Assembly: GCA_965153455.1 (NCBI GenBank)
Contig: OZ234496.1
Span: forward strand, 20,142,304 to 20,206,303
DNA length: 64,000 nt
Source of the DNA: Sphagnum compactum
Lineage: Eukaryota > Bryophyta > Sphagnopsida > Sphagnales
Direction of reading: 5' to 3'
The notes below the pieces were generated by a model, which saw only the letters and a list, made by a program, of their open reading frames with translations, did no database searches and was not told where the DNA came from. Below are positions 12,551 to 24,384 of this stretch, one piece after another. Within the stretch, counting starts at the first letter, position 1. Each line of letters starts with the position of its first letter. Made by a program: the position numbers and the translations under genes.

Positions 12551-13299
12551 CATCCTCAATAATTTACAAGCTTCCTTGTCATACATTTTCACTTTGCCTA
12601 CTTTCTAGTTTGTTTGTTTAGATAAAAACAATATGAAATGATGTTCAAAACAATAGGAAATGGAGTCATCATTATAGCCTCTTACACTTGCTATAACAAG
12701 TAGAATTAGTGAAAGGGAAATTTGTCAATTGGCATTAACTAAGAATATATTAAACTTATAAGGATTGGAACTTTCATTATGAGTTAAGTTCAATGTCTAG
12801 TCTTAATCCAACAACCTAAAGCAAATTATTAAAATGCTCTTGGACATTCTTATTGGGTTCGTGTCCGAATTCCTTAAGAGTTGGAGGTTTTAGTGACCCA
12901 AATGTTGGGGAAAATGTCATGAAATACAAATGAACCGAACTAGATGGTTTAGTTAATCAACCCAAACTTGAAAGAATCCAATTCTTAGCATTAACCTTTA
13001 TTGATTGGCATTAGTTCCACCTACTATGCAACAATATTTACTTATTGAACTATGTTTTGAAACTTTGAAGTCTATGACACATGTGAATGACCTTCATTTG
13101 TGAGTTATACAAAATAGATTTGGTATTCTCCAATTCATCTATTATTGTCTTCTTGTTAAACTTAATCTTCTCAATTAATTATTGCCTTTATCTAACTATT
13201 ATAATTTGTATATTTCATTTCTCTAATTTAATACATAGCCAAATAATTTTCAAGAGATGTTTGAAGGATTGTGTTGACCCTTTTTCATTTTCTTTGCAG

Positions 13300-16200
13300 A
13301 AAAATCTAGTACATGATTTAAATCCCACTTGCAATTCCGATAATCCAAACTTGACCATTATTTTTTTTCATGGGATTGCTTTTGGCACGAATGATGAATG
13401 GAAGGAAACATGGACAACACGCCCCACCAACAATAGAGAAGAGTGCATATGTTGGCCAGAAAAGTGGCTACCCGAAGACTTGAACAACAATGTTCGAATT
13501 TTATCATTGTCCTATGATTCTAACATTGTGGCAAGTGTTCACAATGATGTGACTGAAATTGGCAAAAACCTCATTCAAAGTTTGGTTATAAATTCAAGGT
13601 GTGACAATTTCTTCTATTTATGGACACATCAATTACTTCTCCTTGTGTACATTAAAGATAATTGTTTAGAGATTCTTAAATGTTTTGCATGAGTTAATTG
13701 TTCATGTGTGCTAGTATTGTGATACACACCAACAAGTTGCAATTTATTTGAATCGTTAGATTCATGTAGGAGAATGTAAATGGGGCTAAAATGAAAATGT
13801 TCTTGTTTGATGATAATAGCAAAAGTTTATGTTCATATTATAAGTTCATGGTACAACTAGTTTGGTTTTGATGGCAATTTTTAGTTTGCATTTTTTGAAG
13901 TTTTATCTTTGGTAATGCAATTGAATTAAATTAATTTAAATGAATACATCTGTAGAAAATTTGCATCCATTTCATTGCAAAAACATTATTTCCAAAAAAG
14001 GGTATATCTTTTCTTAATTTAAATTTCTTTTTATTTCAACGATATTTTGAAAGTAACACATAGAAGATGAGTTCTACATTAACACAAGAATGTAAACACC
14101 TACATACTTGTACATAAAAAATAATTTTACCAAAACATGGTTGTCACATTGTTTAGGTAGATTAGTGGAGTCGATAAATGAAAAATGACAAATGACAAAC
14201 AAATCAATTATGAATTTATGGCTTAGGTCATGTGTGGATTGGAAAATTGTCCCAAATATAATAGGATAAATTTGTAAATGCTAATGCAATGTTGATAACA
14301 AAATTTTGGTGCATTGTTGAATATTTTGTAGTTATCAATCCCTTTGGGATCGACCGGTGGCATTAGTTGCTTATAGTTTTGGAGGTCTCGTACTCAAAAG
14401 CTTGGTGGTTGAAGCTTGGAAACACGAACATCAAAGGCTAAGAAATGATTTGGATGATGAAGTACACAAATGTTGTAAGAAATTTTTGAACAATGTTAAA
14501 GGTGTAATATTTTATAGTGTACCACATGTCGGTGGTACCCAATTTTTATCAAATTATTTCACTTGGCAACATCAGCAAATCAACACAGTGAACAAGTATG
14601 TAATCCAATCTGGTTTTTTTAAAAATTTAAAAATTTTCAACCCACAAATGGAACACCTTTCAACGGATTTTAAAAATGCCACTCATGAAAACCTCAACAT
14701 TTATGCATTCGGCGAAGGATTACCACTCAACAAGAATTGGGTAAGGATTTCATTTCAACACATTGAAAGTTATCCAACTTGGTTCAATAGTTGAACATTT
14801 TTTGTATTGTCAAAACTTGTCTAGGATCAAGGACTCAATACTTTTAAATATATTAATGTGGTGAATGGGTCATGTGTTTTATGAACTTTGTTTCACGAAA
14901 TACTATTGATGGAAAGGAAATTTGATTGATTTCAAACATTAGGAAATATGTTTAAAATTTTCCCTTCATGAAATCAATTCCATATATATATTTGTAAGGA
15001 AAATCATAACACCATTAAAACATGTAAGATTAATGAGATTAAAACCCAATAACTTTGTGATGTATTTATATAATTTGCTTGCCAAAAGGTTGAAGGAAAA
15101 TATTTTTACACAAAATATTTCATTCTGATTCAAACATCAATAGTTATAAAACTTAGTTTCCACCACCATTTGGAATTACTATATTACTTATAAGTTAAAA
15201 CATAGGTGAACAAACAAGTCAATGAGTTCCATTAACTTAATCTTTTGCAAATGTAGGGAATTTTAGTGCCATATGCCTCAGCTATTCAATTGTCAAACAA
15301 CAACCATTATAAAATTGAGGATGCTAATCACTTGACAATTTGCAAGCCACCAAACAAAGATCATCCAAGTTATTTTTTATTGTTAAAATGTTTGAAAATA
15401 TGTATGGAGGTAAAAACTTCAAATTTAAATCTTTTGATTTCATATATGTTCATGTAATTTGATACACATTAGGTCATAGCAAACTTGATGTGTATCACAT
15501 ACGCAATGTTAAATATATTGATTATCAAATAAAAAAGATAGCATATAAATGACCTATGTTTTGTGAATTTTGACAGAAAAATATATTGCTTCCACGTTTG
15601 CCATATCATGAGGTGGCGTTGATTGACAAAGCAAAAGACATAAACATCTTGTTACAAAAGGAATCTATTGTTGGTTTGGTTGGAATGGGTGGGATTGGGA
15701 AAACCACTTTGTGCAAAAAATTCTATCATCTGTTCCATAACCAATATGACAAATCTAGTTTTTTGGAGGATGTGAAATCAAAGGACAGTATCAACGATGT
15801 CATAAAACAACTCCTACATGATTTGTGTGGGATATGGAAGGATAAAAATGTGAATCAAGATGACCTTGACCGAATTAGGCAATGTATGATATCGAAAAAA
15901 ATGTTAGTGATCGTGCATGATGTTGGTAAAGCAGAGAACCTTACATCCTTGCAACTTCTCATTGATACCAAAAATGTAACTCCTAAAAGCAAAGTACTTG
16001 TGAATTGTCGAAATTGGCAAATCTTGAAATCTTATGTAAGTGAAGACGGAAAAATGGTCATGAAATCTTTGGAAGAAGAACAAGCAAGGGAACTCTTTAT
16101 GTTCCATGCATTCGGTAATGCAAACCAAGTTCCAACAAAGGATTTCAAAGATATATGTATGAAGATTATAAAAGCTTGTGGGGGGCTCCCTTTAAGTCTT

Positions 16201-19200
16201 AAAGTATTGGGTTCTTTTTTGTGCAATACTAAAGAATTGGAAATTTGGGAAGGTGCATTAAAAAAATTGAAAAGTGGGCAAAATCTCACGGGGGGCAATG
16301 ATAATGAAGAGCTTTGGAATGTATTGAAAATTTCTTATGACCACTTGGATAAGCAACATCAAAACATGTTTTTGGATATTGCTTGTTTTTTGGGTGGTTT
16401 GAAAATAAGTACAATTTGTCGAGTGTGGAGTGGAGATTATCTAACCCAAAAGTTTGAATTACAAAATTTACAACATAGATCTTTAGTCCAATGTACAGAA
16501 GGTGGAATCTTGTACATACATGAACAATTACAAGACATGGGTCAATATATTGCAAGGGAACCTCCAATTATGAATCGATTTATATGGAAATCAAATATGT
16601 CAAATTTCTTTTTACAAAAAGATGAGGTTGTCACGATACTATTTCAATCCTATAATTTTATTATGACATCCTATGATTTGTTTTGATGTCTGAACCAAAT
16701 GCTTTAAATTTGAATCTTGATTTTATAAATATATGCTTTTTTAATAAATTTGGCACTAGGATGAATTTTTTTTTGTATTGACAATCTTTTTGTTTTCATT
16801 TCATGTGACAGGTGATGGAAAATTTAGAAGGCATTTCATTGAAAAAATGTGTCAAGTTGCCTGCATTGTCCCAAATTGGTTCAAAGGGATTTCGCAACCT
16901 TAGGTTGCTTGACCTAACAGAAGCTTCACCAACTATCGTGGAAAATTGCATCCAAGGGCGAAATTTGAATAATGTTAAATGGTTATGCCTTAAAAACTGC
17001 ATGATTCGAGAGTTGCCAAATAATTTGTTCAATTGTTTACAAATACAAGTACTTGATTTGGCACAATGCCAAAGTTTGGAAAAAATATCTTCATCTATTG
17101 GCCAATTAGATGCACTTCAAGAGCTTGATTTATCAGGGTGTTCCAACTTGAAAGAACTACCTTCATCTATTGGCCAATTGAATGCACTCCAAGAGCTTGA
17201 TTTGTTAGGGTGTTCCAATTTGAAAGAACTACCTTCATCTATTGACCAATTGAACGCACTCCAAACACTTAATTTAGAGGATTGTTCCAGCTTGAAAGAA
17301 CTACCTTCATCTATTGGCCAATTGAACGCACTCCTAAACCTTTATTTGTGGGGGTGTTCCGACTTGAAAGAACTACCTTCATCTATTGGCCAATTGAACA
17401 AACTCCAAAAGCTTTATTTAAGGGGGTGTTCCGACTTGAAAGAACTACTTTCATCTATTGGCCAATTGAACGCACTCCAAGAGCTTGATTTATCGAAATG
17501 TTCAAACTTGAAACAACTACCTTCATCTATTGGCCAATTGAACGCACTCCAAACACTTGATTTAGAAAATTGTTCTAGCTTGAAAGAACTACCTTCATCT
17601 ATTGGCGAATTGAACGCACTCCAAAAACTTTATTTAAGGGGGTGTTCCGACTTGAAAGAACTACCTTCATCTATTGGCCAATTGAACGCACTCCAAGAGC
17701 TTGATTTGTCGGAATGTTCAAACTTGAAAGAACTACCTTCATCTATTGGCCAATTGAACGCACTCCAAAAGCTTCATTTGTTGGAATGTTCAAACTTGAA
17801 AGAACTACCTTCATCTATTGGCGAATTGAACGCACTCCAAAAGCTTGATTTGTGGAAGTGCTCAAATTTGAAAGAACTACCTTCATCTATTGGCCAATTG
17901 AACGCACTCCAAGAGCTTGATTTGTGGGGATGTTCTGACTTGAAAGAACTACCTTCATCTATTGGACAATTGAACGCACTCCAAAAGCTTCATTTGCGGG
18001 GGTGTTTCAACTTGAAGGAACTACCTTCATCTATTGGCCAATTGAACGCACTCCAAACACTTGATTTAGGGGATTGTTCCAGCTTAAAAGAACTACCTTC
18101 ATCTATTGGCCAATTGAACGCACTCCAAACACTTGATTTAGGGGATTGTTCCAGCTTGAAAGAACTACCTTCATCTATTGGCCAATTGAACGCACTCCAA
18201 AAGCTTCATTTGCGGGGGTGTTCTTACTTGAAGGAACTACCTTCATCTATTGGACAATTGAACGCACTCCAAAAGCTTCATTTGCGGGGGTGTTTTTACT
18301 TGAAGGAACTACCTTCATCTATTGGACAATTGAATGCACTCCAAAAGCTTCATTTGCGGGGGTGTTTCAACTTGAAAGAACTACCTTCATCTATTGGCCA
18401 ATTGAACGCACTCCAAAAGCTTGATTCGCCGGAATGTTCAAACTTGAAAGAACTACCTCCATCTATTGGCCAATTGAACGCACTCCAAAAGCTTTATTTA
18501 AGGGGGTGTTTCGACTTGAAAGAACTACCTTCATCTATTGGCCAATTGAACGCACTCCAAGAGCTTGATTTGTCGGAATGTTCAAACTTGAAAAAACTAC
18601 CTTCATCTATTGGCCAATTGAACGCACTCCAAAAGCTTCATTTGTTGGAATGTTCAAATTTGAAAGAATTACCTTCATCTATTGGCGAATTGAATGCACT
18701 CCAAAAGCTTGATTTGTGGAAGTGCTCAAATTTGAAAGAACTACCTTCATCTATTGGCCAATTGAACGCACTCCGAGAGCTTAATTTGTGGGGGTGTTCC
18801 GGCTTGAAAGAACTACCTTCATCTATTGGCCAATTGAACGCACTCCGAGAGCTTAATTTGTGGGGGTGTTCTGGCTTGAAAGAACTACCTTCATCTATTG
18901 GCCAATTGAACGCACTCCAAACACTTGATTTAGGGGATTGTTCCAGCTTGAAAGAACTACCTTCATCTATTGGCCAATTGAACGCACTCCAAAAGCTTCA
19001 TTTGCGGGGGTGTTCTTACTTGAAGGAACTACCTTCATCTATTGGACAATTGAACGCACTCCAAAAGCTTCATTTGCGGGGGTGTTCTTACTTGAAGGAA
19101 CTACCTTCATCTATTGGACAATTGAATGCACTCCAAAAGCTTCATTTGCGGGGGTGTTTCAACTTGAAAGAACTACCTTCATCTATTGGCCAATTGAACG

Positions 19201-19310
19201 CACTCCAAAAGCTTGATTTGTGGGGGTGTTCCGACTTTAAAGAACTACCTTCATCTATTGGCGAATTGAACGCACTCCAAACGCTTGATTTATCAGGTTG
19301 TTCAATTTGA
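13300..19310 (+). CDS. Alpha/beta-hydrolase-NBS-LRR (HNL) immune receptor
   Basis: Predicted intracellular NLR receptor of the HNL class known from bryophytes. Exons: 13300-13598, 14332-14740, 15257-15409, 15577-16626 and 16812-19310. All introns are GT-AG and the phases join. Hydrolase: LTIIFFHGIAFGTNDEW, CWPEKWLPEDLNNNVRILSL, nucleophile elbow VAYSFGGLVLKSLV (A-x-S-x-G), and a likely catalytic His in EDANHLTICKP, as in SERAC1/DUF676 proteins. NB-ARC: P-loop GMGGIGKTTL, kinase-2-like MLVIVHDVGK (one Asp of the usual DD is His), RNBS-B-like KVLVNCRNW, GLPL as GGLPLSLKVLG, RNBS-D FLDIACFLGG, and MHD replaced by IHEQLQDMG. About 31 LRRs follow. About 1469 residues are visible; the N-terminal exon is unsure. 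The stop at 19308 comes from a 1-bp deletion in the last repeat, so the protein is shortened relative to its ancestor but could still work. Class call sure; activity unknown. Confidence 0.88.
17090..19310 (+). repeat. 72-bp coding minisatellite: in-frame LRR array of the HNL gene
   Basis: About 31 head-to-tail 72-bp units encode 24-residue repeats, LQxLxLxxCSxLKELPSS plus IGQLNA. The framework is almost invariant, including at the DNA level (CTACCTTCATCTATTGGC). Variation concentrates at the residues between the Leu positions of LxLxxC and just after the Cys, which are predicted beta-strand, ligand-facing sites. A 12-unit block starting at the DLSECSN repeat (17703) reappears at 18567, exactly 864 bp later. 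Beyond about 18.9 kb the offset becomes 792 bp (11 units), so one unit was lost after duplication. Confidence 0.93.
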
Positions 19311-20790
19311 AAGAACTACCTTCATCTATTGGCCAATTGAACACACTACAAGAGCTTGATTTGTTAGGGTGTTCCAACTTGAAAGAATTACCTTCATCTA
19401 TTGGCCAATTAAACGCATTACAACAACTTATCTTGTCAAGGTGTTCTAACTTGAAAGAACTACCTTCATCTATTAGCCAATTGAATGCACTTCAAGAGCT
19501 TGATTTGTTAGGGTGTTCCAACTTAAAAGAAGTACCTTCATGTATTGGCCAATTGAATGCATTCCCAAAGCTTCATGTGTTAGAATGCTCTAACTTGAAA
19601 GAATTACCTTCATCTATTGGGCAATTGAATGCACTCTAAGACCTTGATTTGTGAAAATGTTTGAACTGGAAGGAAATATCTTCATCTATTGGCCAATTGA
19701 ACGCACTTTAAAAGATTCATTTGTGGGAGTGTTGCAATTTGAATGAACTACCTTCATTTACTGACCAATTGAATGGAATCTAATTGCTTGATTTGTCAGG
19801 GTTTTCGAACTTAAAAGAAGTGCCTTCATCTATTGGCAATTGAATGCACTTCAAACGCTTAATTTGTCAAGGCGTTCCGCTTGAAAGAAGTACTTTCATC
19901 TATTGGCTAATTGAATGCGCTCCAAAAGCTTATTTTGTTACAATGGTCCAATTTGAAAAAACTACATTCATTTATTGTTAAATGAATGCACTACAAAAGT
20001 TTATTTTGTTAGGGTGGTCCAACTTAAAATAATTACCTTCATCTATTGGCCAGTTGAATGCACTCTAAGAGCTTGTTTTATTAGGGTGTTTGAACTTGAA
20101 AGAACTACCTTTATCTATTGGTCAATTGAATGCACTGCAAAAGCTTGATTTGTTAGGGTGTTCTAATTTGAAAGAAGTACCTTCATGTATGTATTAGCTA
20201 ATTGGATGCAATCCAAAAGCTTGATTTGTTAGGGTGTTACAACTTGAAATAATTACATTTATGTATTAGCAAATTGAATGCACTCTAAAAGCTTTATTTG
20301 TACGAATGTCGCAACTTGAGAAAACTACTTTCATCAATTGGCCAATTGAAAGCACTGCAAATCTTTATTTATAAGATTTTTGCCACTTGAAAACATCGTG
20401 AAAGAAATACATTCATCTAGGAGTGAATTGAATGCACTCAAAGTGCTCCATTTGTCAAGGTGATTTAACTTGAAATATTGACTAGTTGAGTACATTCCAA
20501 AAACGCTTCATTTGTTAGCGTGTTCCAACTTGAAAATTTTATTTTCATTTGTTTGTCATTGAGTGCACTTGAAAATCTTGATTTGTGTGAATGCTTGAAC
20601 TTGCAAGAATTACTTACATATACATTGGCCAACTATATGCAATCCAAAAGTTTTAATAGCGGGAATGTATGTACTTGTAGGAATTATTTACATTTATTGG
20701 CCAATTTAATGCATTCAAGGAACTTAATTTGTTAAGGTCTTTCAATTTGAAAAAATTACTTTCATCTATCATCAACTGAATCACTAGTAA
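19298..20790 (+). pseudogene. Decayed 3' tail of the LRR array
   Basis: Immediately after the stop, the repeats go on in the +1 frame with high fidelity to about 19637 (five units, e.g. LKELPSSISQLNALQELDLL), which end at a TAA replacing CAA. From there to about 20785 roughly fifteen units can still be followed by their 72-bp rhythm and ACTTGAAA / CATCTATTGGCCAATTGAA cores. They carry accumulating substitutions, indels and stops, worse toward the 3' end. This is non-coding remnant of a once longer receptor. Confidence 0.85.
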
Positions 20791-23700
20791 AAAACCCTTC
20801 TTTTTCAACCAACCCACCTTCGACTTGACATCGTCTTCGACTATGTTTCAATTGTAAGTTTTTGAATATTTAAAAAAAAATTCACAATTTCCAAGTAAAT
20901 TGAATTGCCTACTCTTTTGGTGGACAAATGACAGCAAATCCCAACTATTTTGGAGCTCATGGAATATTCTTAGTACCCACATGGTCTACAATTGAATTCT
21001 AGTTGAAACATTGACTTGGAAAATTACATAGTCTATAGTCAAGCCTCCCAAGGTGGTGTGCCAACTAAGAAAGTCCCATATTTAACTACTTTGGTCAATC
21101 ACAAAACATAGTGATGGATCATAGATCACACATGGATGGATGACATTGAGATTGGGACTAATGTCTTTGTTGCAAGTGCATAGTGAGATTGTTTCTTTAC
21201 TACAACTACAAATTGAAAGGCAAAAAACAAAATTTGGGCACTCTTGCATATTATGTCAACACGTCAGTTACAAGTGTTAATTAGTAAACGTGACAATAAC
21301 CATTGTGCAATGCTCTACAAACATTGGTATGCATGGTTCTGGTTTTAAAAACCAAATATTTATCAAGGTTGTCAAAACTAACAAAACCACAATGATGAAA
21401 TATGTTCCTTCTCTTTGAAAGATCCAAACAGTTAGATTTTGAAAACTATAGAATTAATTAATTATTTTTCATAAACATTCAAATCCTAGGTTCCATGATA
21501 GATGGTGGCCAAAAATGATTCAACTTTCAAGAAAGCATTATTCACATCAAGATGTGACCTTTCACCCAACTCCTTATTAAAAGAAATTTGGCATTGAGAA
21601 AAAAATATAATAACACTAATTTTGTGTATACTTCAATGCATGAAAAATATATATGGACATGGATAGCATAATGCCCAAGAAAACACACCCAAGGCCAATT
21701 GGCCAGGGTGAACCACAAAAAGGTCCTTTTCATCAGTAAAAGCATTGTCACTAGTAGAAAAAGACTAAAACGTAACCAAAGGATTTGTGATTACATGCGA
21801 CTAATTGTTGTTTACAACTAAAATTGGTTACATTTACAATTGAAAATTATATCACACATTTTTTGGTTACATTTTATGACTATGTTGCAACTATTTATTG
21901 GTTTTTCATTCTTCCAATGGGATAACTATTCACCTTATTTTCATCTTAAAAGGCCTTTGTATGGCCCATTAGTTGTTTAAGTGACCAAGAAATGGTAATT
22001 AATTAATTATTTATACATTAAGTTATATATATTACTAATTTTGTATGGGGTAAGTCATGTGTTTTATCTTATGGTAATTAACAATTATGTATAGTAAGCC
22101 TTATGTATACATTATGTACTACACATTCACAATGGTATTTATATATGTATTATTCTCATAGATTAGTTAGGCATGGTTTGAAAAAATTATTATTATATAT
22201 TAGCCTCATATTAAGGTATATGTAAAGGTGGCAATACATCAATCATCTATAGGTGTATAAAAAAAAAGTACAATAATTATCGTAGAATTATTGTAATTAA
22301 ATTAACTACCAAAAAAGTTATAAATAATTATAAATAATCAAATTATTTATAACTTAAAAATGTATAATTAAAAGATTTAAAATTAATCATAATGTAATTC
22401 GAGTAATTAATGTAATTATTATCATTATTATAAAATTGATATATCTATTATTTATAATTACTTATTTACAATAAATAATTATTTTTCCAACATAAAAATT
22501 ACCCTAATAATTAATTTTTTATAATGCTAAAAATTCATTAAAATTTATATAATATGTAATTGCACTCATAATTTCTAATATTGATTATTATAATTTAAAT
22601 TATAATTTATAATTCTTATGGTAATTTTACTATAATATGAATAATTCATGTACTTATTGTAATTAAATTAATTCAATTGTAGTACATTATTGTATTTATA
22701 ACTTAAAATTACTTATTTATAATTAAAAATATCAGAACTACAAAATATTTACATTAATTATTCATATTTTTACAGTAATCAAAATTAATTACTCAAATTT
22801 AATGAAAGTTCATGACTATATGTTTAGTGTTATTTTTTGAATTTCATGATTATGTGCATATTCTTATTCAAATTGGCAATTTGAATTTGTAAATATTTTT
22901 GTCACATTGATGATTTTTCCATATGTTTATGACATTTGAATGGAATACAATATGTAAAAAATCAAATGTGATGAAAAAATGGGCCACCCTATCTTGCAAC
23001 TACCCCACATGTCATCTTTGTGGATTGTGATTTAGTTGCAATAATTTATTGACGACCTTTGTCGAGCATGCCTATCACATTTGGTGTATAGGAAAATACA
23101 CACAACTTTGTCCCGTTGTGTTGTAATTTTGTAACGCCATCTTTATTACAAATTGGTGTGCAACTTGGGGTTTAAAACTAGATTCCAAGGATGTTCAAAG
23201 AAGGGTGGGCATGAAAATAGGAGCAATATGGTACAATCACTCCCAATGGAAACACCCAACATTTCATTTTCACATGTGTGAATCACAGTTTTGAATACAT
23301 TTTGTTGTCTATATGTTTATGTTATTTATTTCCATTCATTTGTGTGTTTTGTTTCAAGATCTATCGTCTTCAATAATCAATTTTCGATTGTTCTCTTTTA
23401 GTCCTTAGGCTTGATGCACATGAATCAATCTAGTTCATTGAGTCTTAATGTCCTTTCGATATCATCCTTAATGAATTTCTTACATACACATGGTCAAGAT
23501 CAATTAGTGCACCTTCATAATTTTTGTCACAAGAGGTGTGAAACCACTAATTTTTGTGAGAACCAAGGTGTGGTTTCAAAAATTTAGAATCTTTAACAAG
23601 TCTTAGTACAAGACCTTATAATTTTCCAAAATATAGGAAATTTTGGAAGGAAAAGAATTAAATCCTTTTGAATTGGGAATATGAGTCCTTGATTTTCTAG

Positions 23701-23940
23701 GAACATTTACTACCTAATAGTTCTTAGAAAATTGGATCCATGATTTAGGATCCTCAATTCTTCATTAAGACATGCAATCTTGTGTTAGGAATTGGATTTT
23801 TGGGTTATAACTCCACTTTTGTTTTATGAAACCCAATCTTACATATTGAGCTTAATTAAGTCTTATATTTCATTTTTCAATCCTACTTTGAGAGTGTGGA
23901 TCTTAGACTAACAATGTCCTATATTGAGGAAAATTCATTC
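20790..23940. other. Intergenic, extremely AT-rich at about 21990-22830
   Basis: No gene recognised. About 22.0-22.8 kb is dominated by A/T with repeated TAATTA, ATAATT and TTATAA blocks, some self-complementary (for example around 22310-22370). CACTAG motifs at 20782 and 21749 resemble CACTA transposon ends, but no matching inverted end was found. Confidence 0.4.
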
Positions 23941-23957
23941 CATTTTTTATCATTGTA

Positions 23958-24155
23958 TTGGTAGGGAAATTAAGAAACATCATTGAAAATACAATGGAAA
24001 GTTTTGGCATTAAAGATGTTTCACCATTTGTCTCCAAGGTTTTGCAAGACTTGACCAACATCTTGCCAAAACAAAGCACAACAATTCATGGCAAAAAAGA
24101 GGATGGTAGGGTAATGTTTCATGAACTTTTACCACATTCATTCCAATTGGCATAA
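23958..24155 (+). other. Unidentified exon-like open frame
   Basis: After a polypyrimidine-poor but valid TTGGTAG acceptor (about 23963), a frame reads IIENTMESFGIKDVSPFVSK, VLQDLTNILPK and VMFHELLPHSFQLA to a TAA at 24153. Composition looks protein-like, not random. It could be a lost terminal exon of the HNL locus or of an unrelated gene. I recognise no family. Confidence 0.3.
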
Positions 24156-24384
24156 ACACAAAAAATCATGACAAGTTATGCAATGTCGCATGTGAGTATG
24201 CTTCAACAAACTAGTGATAATTCTTGAACACTTGCACATGGAGCAATGAACACACCCATTTCAACTATTGAATCATGTGATCATTTACCAAAACCTAGTT
24301 TATTGGCCCAAATGCTTCAACAATGCATATACTGGCTATATTTCATTTAAAATTTGGTGTATGATGCATATGTGGAATTTCTAT

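Noticed and set aside
17282-19216. Alternative-frame repeats (RTTFIYWPIERTPK) in the LRR array
   Set aside because: These are the +1/+2 frame shadow of the 72-bp LRR units. The LRR frame is conserved and continuous; the others are broken repeatedly.
20782-21763. CACTAG motifs resembling CACTA transposon termini
   Set aside because: The first is explained by decay of the LRR unit AACTGAATGCACT. No inverted partner terminus or 3-bp target duplication was found for either.
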